DNA of 64,000 nt from Patescibacteria group bacterium (lineage in GTDB: Bacteria > Patescibacteria > Dojkabacteria > J137), in NCBI GenBank assembly GCA_963169855.1, contig CAUJCN010000002.1, forward strand, positions 62,001 through 126,000, written 5' to 3'. A model generated the notes under the pieces. It was not told the DNA's origin and searched no databases. It saw only the letters and a program-made list of their open reading frames with translations. The position numbers were made by a program, and so were the translations under genes. Numbering within the stretch: the first letter of the stretch is position 1; each line of letters starts with the position of its first letter. Below, piece by piece: positions 24,629 through 32,853 of this stretch.

Positions 24629-25300
24629 ATGGGAATTTTTGACTCAAGAAAAATTAGTACTCAAGACCATTTAGACATTGCTGATATTCGTGACGACTTA
24701 GTTGTTCTAAAGAACGGAAAAGTTGCAGTAGTTTTAGAAACATCTTCTTTAAACTTTGAACTGTTAGACCCAAAAGAACAGGATGGGAAAATAGGTTCAT
24801 TTGCAGCATTTTTAAATGCTATCAATTTTCCTATTCAAATTGTAATTAGAACTCAAAGAACTGACATTGCTAGGTATCAGAAATTGCTCGAAGAATATAA
24901 AGCAAAGACAGCAACTCAGAAGGTTGTTCAACAAATTAATAACTACCAGGCTTTTGTGAACGAATTGACACAAACAACTCAAATTCTAGATAAAAGATTC
25001 TTTGCAATAATTCCTACAATAAAGCTTCCTGTTATACAAACAAACATTATTAAGCAAATACTTGGAAGAGAAGAAATTCTAGAAAATATTCCTTCGATTG
25101 TCAGAAAAGCAAAAGAAGAGCTTTATCCTAAAAGAGATCATGTACTTAAACAGTTCGCAAATATGAACATCGCAGCAAAACAGTTAACTAACGATGAATT
25201 AATAAAACTCTACTATTCTGTCTACGAACCTGATAAATTAGGTATTGAGGTACTTAACTTAAAGGCCGAAGATATCGGTAGTTCAATGGTAACTTCTTAA
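24629..25300 (+). CDS. TraC-like N-terminal domain protein of VirB4 cassette
   Basis: A 223-residue soluble protein beginning MGIFDSRKISTQDHLDIADI. The segment 'LKNGKVAVVLETSSLNFELL' and 'FPIQIVIRTQRTDIARYQKL' match the N-terminal, non-ATPase region of TraC/VirB4 proteins, which in CPR genomes is often encoded separately just before the ATPase. The next gene starts 3 bases after its stop. It probably works with VirB4 at the membrane. A TATGAT ends 11 bases before its ATG, suggesting a very short or absent leader. Confidence 0.7.
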   Translation: MGIFDSRKISTQDHLDIADIRDDLVVLKNGKVAVVLETSSLNFELLDPKEQDGKIGSFAAFLNAINFPIQIVIRTQRTDIARYQKLLEEYKAKTATQKVVQQINNYQAFVNELTQTTQILDKRFFAIIPTIKLPVIQTNIIKQILGREEILENIPSIVRKAKEELYPKRDHVLKQFANMNIAAKQLTNDELIKLYYSVYEPDKLGIEVLNLKAEDIGSSMVTS

Positions 25301-25303
25301 ATT

Positions 25304-27145
25304 ATGGGATTATTTAGTTTATTATTTCCAAAATCAGATACAAAACCTGCAGTTAGCAAGGAAGAGGCTGCTATCCTGGATCAGGAAAGGAAGTCAGTGG
25401 AAAAATTTGCAAAAGGTTTGGTCGATGTAAAAGACATCATTGCACCATCAGCGATTGAGGTGAATTTCAACAATATGATTATCGGAAATAAATTTTTCAG
25501 ATCATACTTTGCAATTGGATTCCCTACTTTTGTTTCTCCAAGTTGGCTTGGACCACTAATCAATTTTGAATATCCTATCGATATTAGTACCTATTACTAT
25601 CCAAACGATACAGGTGATGTATTGAAACTTTTGAAAAGAAAAATTGCGGAACTTCAGGCAACAATTAATATCGAAATGGATGCTGGAAGACCAGCGGATC
25701 CAATTATTCAAGAACAGTTGAAAAGTGCGATTTTGGTTCAAGAACAACTTGCTGCTGGGAATGAACAATTCTTTCAATATGCTTTATACATGACTGTTAG
25801 AGCTGATACGTTAGAAGAACTAGATAGAATTTCAAAGAACTTGGAATCTACTATGGCAACAATGGGCGTTGTTATTAAGGTAGCGACTCTTCAACAAGAA
25901 GAAGCTTTCCAAAGTACAATTCCTTACGGAATGGACAAGATTAACATGACTAGAAATCTTGATACCACAGCCATTGCTACAACATTCCCATTCGTAAGTT
26001 CGGAACTGACCATGGAAAAGGGAGTTTTGTATGGAATTAATTTACACAATAGTTCGTTAGTTATTTTTGATAGATTCTCTTTACCAAATGCAAATTCAGT
26101 AATTCTCGCTACTTCTGGAGCTGGTAAATCTTACGCAGTTAAACTAGAAGCAGTTAGATCTTTGATGCTTGGAACAGACATTATTATTATCGACCCCGAA
26201 AAAGAATTTGATAGATTGTGTGCCGCTGTTGGAGGAGAATACATTTCTTTCTCTCAAGATGGTGCTCAAAAGTTGAATCCATTCGAATTATCAGGTGTTT
26301 ACAGTCCAGATGAAGATGAGCTTAGATTCAAAATTCTTACACTTTCTGGTTTAATTAGAATTATGCTTGGAGGAAGCGTAACTGCAGAGGAAGGAGCGAT
26401 CTTAGATAGAGCTTTGATTTTGACCTATAAAGAAAAAGGAATTACTCCAGATCCATCGACGCATACAAAAGAAGCTCCTTTATTAGAAGACTTGTATAAA
26501 ATTTTGAACGCCATGTCCGAAGAGGAAGCACATTCGATGGCACGAAGATTGGAAAAATATATTCGAGGTTCTGCTGCTGGAGTTTTTGATCAAAAATCAT
26601 CAGTGGATATTAAAAATAATTTTACAGTTTTCAGTATTAGAGACTTGGCAGACGATTTAAGACCAATGGCCATGTACGTTATGTTGGATTTTATCTGGAC
26701 AAAGATTAAACGAGATAAGAAAAAAAGGCTTCTACTTATCGACGAGGCTTGGATTATGATGCAGTATCCTGATGCAGCTAGGTTTGTATATTCAATTGCG
26801 AAAAGAGCTAGAAAATATGGGCTAGGTTTAACAACAATTACACAAGATGTAGACGACTTCCTAAGTTCAGATTTTGGAAAAGCAATCGTAAGTAACTCAT
26901 CTATGCAGTTACTTTTAAAACAGTCTCCTTCAGCAATCGAAAAGATTCAGAAAGTTTTCTACCTGACAGAGGGAGAAAAAGAATTCTTAATGAGTGCTGG
27001 AATTGGACAAGGATTATTCTTTGCAGGTGCAAACCATGTTGCTATGCAGGTTGTAGCAAGTGAAGATGAACATACTTTAATTACAACCAACCCTCAAGAA
27101 TTACAAAGAATCCAAGAAGAAGAGAACGGTGGAATTACCTCTTGA
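25304..27145 (+). CDS. VirB4/TraC-type secretion ATPase
   Basis: This 613-residue protein has the VirB4/TraU layout: an N-terminal docking region, then a RecA-like ATPase with Walker A SGAGKS (about 271-276), 'DIIIIDPEKEFDRLC', Walker B RLLLIDEAW (about 475-483) and a sensor 'GLTTITQDVDDFL' ending with 'MQLLLKQSPSAIEKIQKVF'. VirB4 energises type IV secretion or pilus assembly. No VirD4, relaxase, VirB6 or pilin gene is next to it, so a pilus or surface-protein role is as likely as conjugation. A promoter for the next gene overlaps its TGA. Confidence 0.9.
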   Translation: MGLFSLLFPKSDTKPAVSKEEAAILDQERKSVEKFAKGLVDVKDIIAPSAIEVNFNNMIIGNKFFRSYFAIGFPTFVSPSWLGPLINFEYPIDISTYYYPNDTGDVLKLLKRKIAELQATINIEMDAGRPADPIIQEQLKSAILVQEQLAAGNEQFFQYALYMTVRADTLEELDRISKNLESTMATMGVVIKVATLQQEEAFQSTIPYGMDKINMTRNLDTTAIATTFPFVSSELTMEKGVLYGINLHNSSLVIFDRFSLPNANSVILATSGAGKSYAVKLEAVRSLMLGTDIIIIDPEKEFDRLCAAVGGEYISFSQDGAQKLNPFELSGVYSPDEDELRFKILTLSGLIRIMLGGSVTAEEGAILDRALILTYKEKGITPDPSTHTKEAPLLEDLYKILNAMSEEEAHSMARRLEKYIRGSAAGVFDQKSSVDIKNNFTVFSIRDLADDLRPMAMYVMLDFIWTKIKRDKKKRLLLIDEAWIMMQYPDAARFVYSIAKRARKYGLGLTTITQDVDDFLSSDFGKAIVSNSSMQLLLKQSPSAIEKIQKVFYLTEGEKEFLMSAGIGQGLFFAGANHVAMQVVASEDEHTLITTNPQELQRIQEEENGGITS

Positions 27146-27170
27146 CACGGATATCGAAAAATTATTTAAT
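27142..27170 (+). promoter_or_regulatory. Promoter overlapping the virB4 stop codon
   Basis: A perfect TTGACA (27142-27147), 17-base spacer and TTTAAT (27165-27170). The -35 contains the TGA stop of the ATPase gene. It gives the next two genes their own promoter within the cassette. Confidence 0.7.
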
Positions 27171-27194
27171 AGTGCTAGATATTAATATAAAACT

Positions 27195-28025
27195 ATGTTT
27201 GGAACAGAAAGTTTAAGAAATGCTTTACAAGATAATCTTGATTCAAAGAATAGATCTAGAACAGCAAAGATTACTAAAGGATTAATTGGTCCTGGATTAA
27301 TGGCGTCTGGAGGAGGTGCAATGGTTGCTGGAGGAGCATTGGCAGCTACAGGAATGTTAGCTCCTATTATTCCATTTGGAGTACTTACTGCTGGAGCTGG
27401 AGTATTTACAGTTGCAACAGCTAAAACCGTTTGGAACACAGGATGGGGAGTATTAGAAAGATTGAGAGAAAAAAGACAAGGTGTAGATGTCAGAAAACAA
27501 GCTGATGAGTACAAAAGACAAATGGATGCACTGGAATCAAAAATTGGATCTTCAACAAACCAGAAAGTAATTGATAAGGCAGAAAGAGCAAAAGACAGAT
27601 TGATTGGACAAGTAGAGCGAATGAATGTAAAAGCAAGTTCAAAAGAAATCGATGCTATTAGAACTGGGAATTTACCTGCCCAAAAGAACTTTGGCTCTGC
27701 AGCAAGAACTACAGATAGAATAAGAAACACTTACGATGCTGGTCAAAGAGCAGAACTAGTTGCAGCAGCTAAAGAGGAGTTATCCGCAATTATTCAGTCG
27801 AATGTTATGGATACAAGCGCAATAGCAGCAGAAATCAAAAGAATAACTAAACTTGATCAAAAGTTCACAGAAGCTGAGGCACAGGATTTAATAACGTACG
27901 CTAAGAATGAAATCGCAGACAAAAAAGCATATGACAAAATGATAGCTGATTTGAATGACGATTTTAAAAAAGGAGCTGATCTTATTGATGCTGTTGACTG
28001 GGAAGATGAGCTTACAAAACCTTAA
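27195..28025 (+). CDS. Membrane-hairpin and coiled-coil protein of VirB4 cassette
   Basis: A 276-residue protein. A Gly/Ala-rich hydrophobic hairpin (about 30-80: 'GLIGPGLMASGGGAMVAG', 'PFGVLTAGAGVFTVATAKTV') is followed by a long charged helical region with coiled-coil character ('DEYKRQMDALESKIGSS', 'VERMNVKASSKEIDAIRTG') and an acidic C-terminus. No family is recognised. Coming right after virB4 with its own promoter and followed by a small acidic gene, it is probably a membrane component or assembly factor of the same machine. That is inference from position. Confidence 0.6.
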   Translation: MFGTESLRNALQDNLDSKNRSRTAKITKGLIGPGLMASGGGAMVAGGALAATGMLAPIIPFGVLTAGAGVFTVATAKTVWNTGWGVLERLREKRQGVDVRKQADEYKRQMDALESKIGSSTNQKVIDKAERAKDRLIGQVERMNVKASSKEIDAIRTGNLPAQKNFGSAARTTDRIRNTYDAGQRAELVAAAKEELSAIIQSNVMDTSAIAAEIKRITKLDQKFTEAEAQDLITYAKNEIADKKAYDKMIADLNDDFKKGADLIDAVDWEDELTKP

Positions 28026-28045
28026 TTAACATTTAACTTCATGAT

Positions 28046-28393
28046 ATGGAAGAACTATTAAGAACATTAGTAAACACAATTTTAAATGAACAATCAGATG
28101 AGGACAGAGCTAAAGCATTAGAAGTGCTAATGAGTAATTCTGCAAGAACTCTGGTTGATAAAGTTGCAGGAAGTGCAAACGAAGACCAGCAAGCTCAACT
28201 CGATCAAATCGAAGAGGAAGATATTACTTTAGGTGATGTTGTTAGAATCTTTTCAATTGATGCTATTAGAGATAGTATGACTGATGCAGTTGTAGAAGAA
28301 GCTGGAAAGTTCATCGAAGAAAACTCTGCTCTTGTTACTGACGAAAAGATTCAGCAAATTGAGTCTGTAGTTAATCAACTCCAAACTGTATAA
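28046..28393 (+). CDS. Small acidic helical protein of VirB4 cassette
   Basis: A 115-residue, strongly acidic, helical protein ('MEELLRTLVNTILNEQSDED', 'QAQLDQIEEEDITLGDVVRI'). It has no signal or membrane segment and no recognised family. It begins 20 bases after the membrane-hairpin gene and shares its promoter. An AT-rich hairpin (AAAATGCA/TGCATTTT) follows at 28403-28430 and overlaps the tgt promoter, so it may be a weak terminator. A chaperone-like or adaptor role would fit, but no evidence exists. Confidence 0.6.
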   Translation: MEELLRTLVNTILNEQSDEDRAKALEVLMSNSARTLVDKVAGSANEDQQAQLDQIEEEDITLGDVVRIFSIDAIRDSMTDAVVEEAGKFIEENSALVTDEKIQQIESVVNQLQTV

Positions 28394-28434
28394 GAATCTG
28401 TTAAAATGCAGAGTTTATACTTTGCATTTTTCAG

Positions 28435-29508
28435 ATGATTAAACCAAAATTTCCCATATTCCTACCTGACGCCACTTACGGTTCTGTTAAATCTACCACT
28501 TTTAATGATTTAAAAGAGATTGGAACTCCTGGTGTTGTAACAACTACTCTTCATATTGAGAATGCCATTGGAAGCGAGTATATCAAGGAATTTGGAGGTA
28601 TTAAGAAGTTCTTTGGTTGGGAGAATTTATTATTGACTGATAGCGGTGGATGGCAGGTTTTTTCTCTAATCAATTCTAAGGGTGCATCATCTAAAAACAA
28701 AGCTACCGAAGCTGGATGTTCTTTTGTTGATGAAAAAACTGGTAAACAAAGACTCTTAACTCCTGAGTCCTCAATTCAAATTCAATATAATTTAGACCCC
28801 GACATCCTGACTGTGCTGGATTTCCCAATCTTAGGAAATGCAACATTTGCTCAGAGAAAAGAATGTGTAAGAATAAACACAGTATGGGCTAAGAGAGCCA
28901 AGACTGCATATGTAAATACTTATGGAGATTCGTCAGGTAAATTACTGGGGGCAGTTATTCAAGGAGGAAACGATTTCGAGTTAAGAAAGCAATCTGCTCA
29001 GGAACTTTTGGAATTGGACTTCGATTTATACAACTTTGGCGGGTTACCTCTACATACCCCAATTACTTGGAAAACTAAGTCCGAAGAAGGTTTCTACCAC
29101 GAAATGCTTCAATATGTTTCCGAACTTATCCCATCAAGTAAAACCAAGTACGCAATGGGGGTTGGACAACCAACGGATATTGCATTCTGTGTAGATGTTG
29201 GTTGGCAAATTTTTGACAGTGTCCTGCCAACAAGAAATGCAAGACATGGATATTTATATGTATCCGAAGGGCAAGGAGAAGAGACGAAATCATACAAAAA
29301 TCTTTCTCACGATATTTTGAGAGTTAAAAAAGAGGATTATAAATTTGATGAAAAACCTGTTGATGCCAATTGTAAATGCGAATGCTGCACCACAGTCTCT
29401 CGAGCGTACTTAAGACACTTAATTAGAATCAACGAACCAGCAGGTTTTAGACTGGCAACAATCCATAACCTATGGTTCTATCAGAGATGGATGGAAAAAC
29501 TAAACTAA
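28435..29508 (+). CDS. tgt: tRNA-guanine transglycosylase
   Basis: The 357-residue TIM-barrel enzyme shows the Tgt motifs: 'LLLTDSGGWQVFSL' with the catalytic-site Asp at about 69, the conserved 'GAVIQGG', nucleophile segment 'DSVLPTRNARHGYLY', and the zinc site 'CKCECCTTVSRAYLRHL' with the later His in 'LATIHNLWF'. Tgt exchanges guanine 34 of tRNAs with GUN anticodons for preQ1 (or queuine if salvaged). No queuosine synthesis genes are nearby, so the base may be imported. TATACT lies 13 bases before the ATG. Confidence 0.95.
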   Translation: MIKPKFPIFLPDATYGSVKSTTFNDLKEIGTPGVVTTTLHIENAIGSEYIKEFGGIKKFFGWENLLLTDSGGWQVFSLINSKGASSKNKATEAGCSFVDEKTGKQRLLTPESSIQIQYNLDPDILTVLDFPILGNATFAQRKECVRINTVWAKRAKTAYVNTYGDSSGKLLGAVIQGGNDFELRKQSAQELLELDFDLYNFGGLPLHTPITWKTKSEEGFYHEMLQYVSELIPSSKTKYAMGVGQPTDIAFCVDVGWQIFDSVLPTRNARHGYLYVSEGQGEETKSYKNLSHDILRVKKEDYKFDEKPVDANCKCECCTTVSRAYLRHLIRINEPAGFRLATIHNLWFYQRWMEKLN

Positions 29509-29571
29509 ACTAAACTAAACCCTTGTTTCTTCTCTGAGACAATTTTAGAATAACTAGATTAATAAAGATAT

Positions 29572-29715
29572 ATGGCAAATTCAGATAATTTCTTTGATGT
29601 TTTTGTTCCTGAATCACCCACTCCATATACAGAAACTCTGTACTTAAACAATCCTATAGATTTGACCATGATGTTTCTTCCAGAAATTAAGGAAAGAAAA
29701 CAATCTTTTACATGA
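29572..29715 (+). CDS. Possible 47-residue small protein
   Basis: An ATG opens MANSDNFFDVFVPESPTPYT and ends 'LPEIKERKQSFT'. It lies in the gap between tgt and the next gene on the same strand, and its codon use looks like that of its neighbours. No Shine-Dalgarno sequence or homologue is recognised, so it may be spurious. Confidence 0.35.
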   Translation: MANSDNFFDVFVPESPTPYTETLYLNNPIDLTMMFLPEIKERKQSFT

Positions 29716-29737
29716 CTAATTATTTTCAATATTAAAT

Positions 29738-30133
29738 ATGAATGAATCCTCCTTAATGCCGCTTCCAAATATTATGGAATATAAGTATAGAAACGCTCTT
29801 ATCGCCTGTCATATACTTTCTGAATCTGCTCAAAACGACATTGGAAACAGAATTCATTCACCAAAACCATATCTTAAAATTATATTAAAGGCACTGGCTT
29901 TGCTAAGCGAACGGTCATATAGAACAATTCCTGGAGAAATTGATAGTTTAAGATATGTTCGCTGGAATGACGAAGACTTGGCAAGGCGAGATCATAACAA
30001 TTTGTGCGACATTAGAGATTTTTTTAATCAAACTATCCAACAATATCCCGATGTTTGCGCAGAACTATTTGAAGAAGAAAAATGCTTATTTCAAACAAGA
30101 GAAGGCCATGACGAAAAGATGCTAGAAAGTTGA
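29738..30133 (+). CDS. Unrecognised 131-residue protein
   Basis: A soluble protein, helical in the middle ('NALIACHILSESAQNDIGNR', 'PYLKIILKALALLSERSYRT') and with an acidic C-terminus. No motif or family is recognised. A later ATG (M13, before EYKYRNAL) is a possible alternative start. It lies 22 bases after the small ORF and 25 bases before pheS, all on the plus strand, but pheS has its own promoter. Confidence 0.55.
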   Translation: MNESSLMPLPNIMEYKYRNALIACHILSESAQNDIGNRIHSPKPYLKIILKALALLSERSYRTIPGEIDSLRYVRWNDEDLARRDHNNLCDIRDFFNQTIQQYPDVCAELFEEEKCLFQTREGHDEKMLES

Positions 30134-30145
30134 GTAGCCATCAGA

Positions 30146-30151
30146 TATAAT
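30146..30151 (+). promoter_or_regulatory. -10 box of a probably leaderless pheS transcript
   Basis: A perfect TATAAT ends 7 bases before the pheS ATG, so transcription should begin at or next to the A of the start codon. No clear -35 is seen at 17 bases. Confidence 0.55.
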
Positions 30152-30158
30152 CAACAGT

Positions 30159-31184
30159 ATGAATATCGAATCCAAGTATTACAATTTTAATGAAATCAAG
30201 TTTTCTGTAGACGCAGAATTACTATCAGCTGGGAATCCAGAAGAGGTTGCTGCAGTATGGAGAAAATACCTAGGAAAAGACGGTCTTGTGACTGAAATGC
30301 TAAAGAAAATTAAAGATATCGCACCTGAAGAAAGAAAGCAGTACGGGAACGATATCAACCTTTTAAAGAATTATCTTGATGAATATATAAACTCGAAAAG
30401 AGGAACTTTATTAGATACCGACAAAAATGCTTATTTTGCTCAAATTTTGGAGAATCCAGTATACGAAGCGCCAAAGGTGGGTCATTTACACCCTCTAACA
30501 GAAACTACAATGCAAATGAACGAAGTCTTCAGAAGATTAGGGTTCAGCATTATGGACGGACCCGAACTAGAAACTGATGAATATTGTTTCCAAAGACTAA
30601 ATTTGCCTTTGCATCACCCTGCAAGAGATTTACAAGATAGCATTTTCATCGAAGAACCTAATGTTCTTTTAAGAACTCAAACATCTTCAATCGAAGCTAG
30701 AGTTCTAGAAAGCTACGAACCACCATTCAAAGTTGTAATGCCTGGAAGAGTTTACAGAAACGAAAAAGTTAATAGAACAAATCATTTTACATTTCACCAA
30801 TATCAGTTAACTGTTGTGAAAGAAAAAGTCAGTATGTCTGAATTGTTCTCTGTAATTGATTATCTTTTCAAATCGGTTTTCGGTGAAGATGTTAAAACCA
30901 GGTTCAGATGTAAATATTACCCAGAAGTTGAGCCTGGGGTAGGACCAGACATGCTTTGTTTTAACTGCAAGGGAGATGGTTGCCCAATTTGCAAAAATCG
31001 AGGTTGGATCGAGATGGGAGGAGCAGGAATTATTCATCCTAATGTTATGAAGATGGCTGGCTTAGATCCTACTAAATATCAAGGATACGCATTTGGAATG
31101 GGATTAGACAGGTGGACAATGGCTCGACACGGAATTGACGACATCAGAACTCTTCTAGATGGAAATTTAGTTTACAAAAACTAA
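30159..31184 (+). CDS. pheS: Phenylalanyl-tRNA synthetase alpha subunit
   Basis: The 341-residue class II synthetase subunit has an N-terminal coiled-coil, 'HPLTETTMQMNEVFRRLGF' (motif 1 region), 'LRTQTSSIEARVLE', 'VMPGRVYRNEKVNRTNHFTF' (motif 2) and 'GMGLDRWTMARHGIDDIRTL' (motif 3). A four-Cys cluster in 'CFNCKGDGCPICKNRGW' looks like a small zinc-binding insert, present in some bacterial PheS proteins. The partner gene pheT is not adjacent, which is unusual for bacteria; it must lie elsewhere. The stop codon interlocks with the stop of the convergent frameshifted gene. Confidence 0.95.
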   Translation: MNIESKYYNFNEIKFSVDAELLSAGNPEEVAAVWRKYLGKDGLVTEMLKKIKDIAPEERKQYGNDINLLKNYLDEYINSKRGTLLDTDKNAYFAQILENPVYEAPKVGHLHPLTETTMQMNEVFRRLGFSIMDGPELETDEYCFQRLNLPLHHPARDLQDSIFIEEPNVLLRTQTSSIEARVLESYEPPFKVVMPGRVYRNEKVNRTNHFTFHQYQLTVVKEKVSMSELFSVIDYLFKSVFGEDVKTRFRCKYYPEVEPGVGPDMLCFNCKGDGCPICKNRGWIEMGGAGIIHPNVMKMAGLDPTKYQGYAFGMGLDRWTMARHGIDDIRTLLDGNLVYKN

Positions 31185-32045
31185 ACCCACAGTTTTTTCA
31201 ATTTGGGATTATCCGTAAACACTCGTCCTAATCTTTCGAACGCAACTCTAATTTGCTTGGAGTGTTCATCAGTGTAGTAATTCTCTCTTCTTTCCAATAC
31301 ATCCAACAGAAGATTGATAGCATTCTGAAGATTCCACCCTGTAAGTTCTAATGGGGCATCCCAGAGTTTGTTACTTTCGTATAGTTTAATATCCCCTGGA
31401 TATATTCTAGAAGTGTGCTCTAGAATATATTTGTCAAAGAAACGTTTTAGATCTGTAAGAGCTTTTTTAAAAGCTCCTTCTGTTACGGTACCTAAATCAA
31501 TTCCATTAAATTCACCCGAATCTCCGTTGATCCAACCAGATTCAACATCTCGAATCACTGTAGGTAAAGTATCCCAGACTTTCTTATCTTTTAAGTTCAG
31601 ATCGGGATAAAATTTCAAATTTTCTTTACTGATTAAACTACTTGAAGAGTATGCTAGCAACATATCTTTAATTCCTTGCTGTGGTTTAAAAAGTGCTGAT
31701 TTTAAGTCAACCAAAATTCTAACTCTATCTGTAGCTGATTGTGGTTGTGCTAATGCGTCTTCTATGGGCGAACAAACCTCTTATTGCGACTAAATCTGTT
31801 GCAGGTAATTTATACTCATCTGCAATTCTGTATAGAAAACCTGTTAACTTATTAAGTTTATCGGGAAGCTTATTAAATCTATCAGAAGTAACTATTAATT
31901 TTTCGAGTTCATCAACCCATAACTGTGCTTCTTTAATAACAATTCGCCCGTTATCTATTTCTGGGAAATCTGAAGGGTGAAAGTCTTTACGTTTAGTTAA
32001 GGTAGGTCGCTCAGATCGAACTAAAGCTTCAAAAGGATGATCCAT
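31181..32045 (-). pseudogene. Unknown gene broken by a one-base frameshift
   Basis: Two overlapping frames together make one smooth protein of about 287 residues. The upstream part starts MDHPFEALVRSERPTLTKRK and runs to 'DLVAIRGLFA'; the downstream frame continues 'IEDALAQPQSATDRVRILV' to the C-terminus 'NPKLKKLWV'. One extra C in GCCC (GGG at 31766-31768 on the plus strand) separates them. After the break the first frame reads an artificial Arg/Thr-rich tail. No family is recognised; the protein looks soluble and helical. Either a recent pseudogene, a programmed shift, or a homopolymer error. Confidence 0.65.
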
Positions 32046-32188
32046 CTAAAGAGTTAATATACAATATTGTACACTATTTGATCCATTAATCCACAGGTTT
32101 GAATCTACCCAAATAGTCCAATATATAATATAATTGCGAGATTCAATTTTTAATCTTTTGAATTTTTAAATTTTAGACTTTCTCAAAT

Positions 32189-32746
32189 ATGGCAATGACA
32201 ATGGAAATTTCGAGAGGAATGATTATTAAATTTAATAATGAACCTCATATTATTATAGAAAAAGAATTCTACTCACCAGGAAAAGGTGGTTCATTCAACA
32301 AGACTAGATTAAAGAGCATCAAGACTGGAAAAATCATTGCTAATGTTTTCAAGTCAGAAGAAAAAGTAGAAGAAATTGAGGTAAATACAATGACTGTTCA
32401 ATTTGTTTATATTGACGGAGAAAACGCAGTTTTCATGGATCCAAATACTTACGAACAAATGAACGTTGCTTTGAGCATGATTGAAGGTGGAATTGATTTT
32501 CTTCACACAGAAGCAAAATACATCGCTAAGATTTACGAAGGTGAAGTTATTTTCTTACAACTTCCTCCAAAGATTACTCTTTTAGTAACAGAAACGCCTG
32601 ATGCAGTAAAAGGAGATACAACTAGTGGTGCTTATAAAGATGCTACATTAGAAACTGGAGCAGTTGTAAAAGTTCCTTTGTTTATTAAAGCTGGACAAAA
32701 GATTATCGTAAATACAGAAGACAGAGCTTACTTCAGCAAGGAGTAG
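32189..32746 (+). CDS. efp: Translation elongation factor P
   Basis: The 185-residue protein has the three-domain EF-P layout: the KOW-like N-domain with loop 'SPGKGGSF' (29-36), an OB domain ('EVNTMTVQFVYIDGENAVFM') and the C-terminal OB domain ending 'IKAGQKIIVNTEDRAYFSKE'. EF-P enters the ribosomal E site and relieves stalling at polyproline. Lys32 at the loop tip is where EpmA attaches beta-lysine in E. coli, and an epmA-like gene follows 107 bases downstream. A double -10-like ATATAATATAAT lies about 60 bases upstream. Confidence 0.95.
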   Translation: MAMTMEISRGMIIKFNNEPHIIIEKEFYSPGKGGSFNKTRLKSIKTGKIIANVFKSEEKVEEIEVNTMTVQFVYIDGENAVFMDPNTYEQMNVALSMIEGGIDFLHTEAKYIAKIYEGEVIFLQLPPKITLLVTETPDAVKGDTTSGAYKDATLETGAVVKVPLFIKAGQKIIVNTEDRAYFSKE

Positions 32747-32768
32747 TACATAAATCCCCACCAGACCC

Positions 32769-32833
32769 TTCGACAAGCTCAGGGTGACAGGTGGAGAATA
32801 AATCTTTAACATTGTCATATTGAGCTTGTCGAA
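32769..32833. repeat. Inverted repeat pair between efp and epmA-like gene
   Basis: TTCGACAAGCTCAGGGTGACA (32769-32789) is repeated in reverse complement at 32813-32833 with three mismatches. The first copy is itself palindromic (CCCTTCGACAAGCTCAGGG). The pair could form a long hairpin in the efp-epmA mRNA. Confidence 0.7.
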
Positions 32834-32853
32834 ATATACAATGTTTTTTACAT

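Noticed and set aside
27182..27730. A 182-codon minus-strand frame opposite the membrane-hairpin gene
   Set aside because: It is antisense to a gene with its own promoter, and its Ser/Ala/Phe-rich pattern is typical of a shadow frame.
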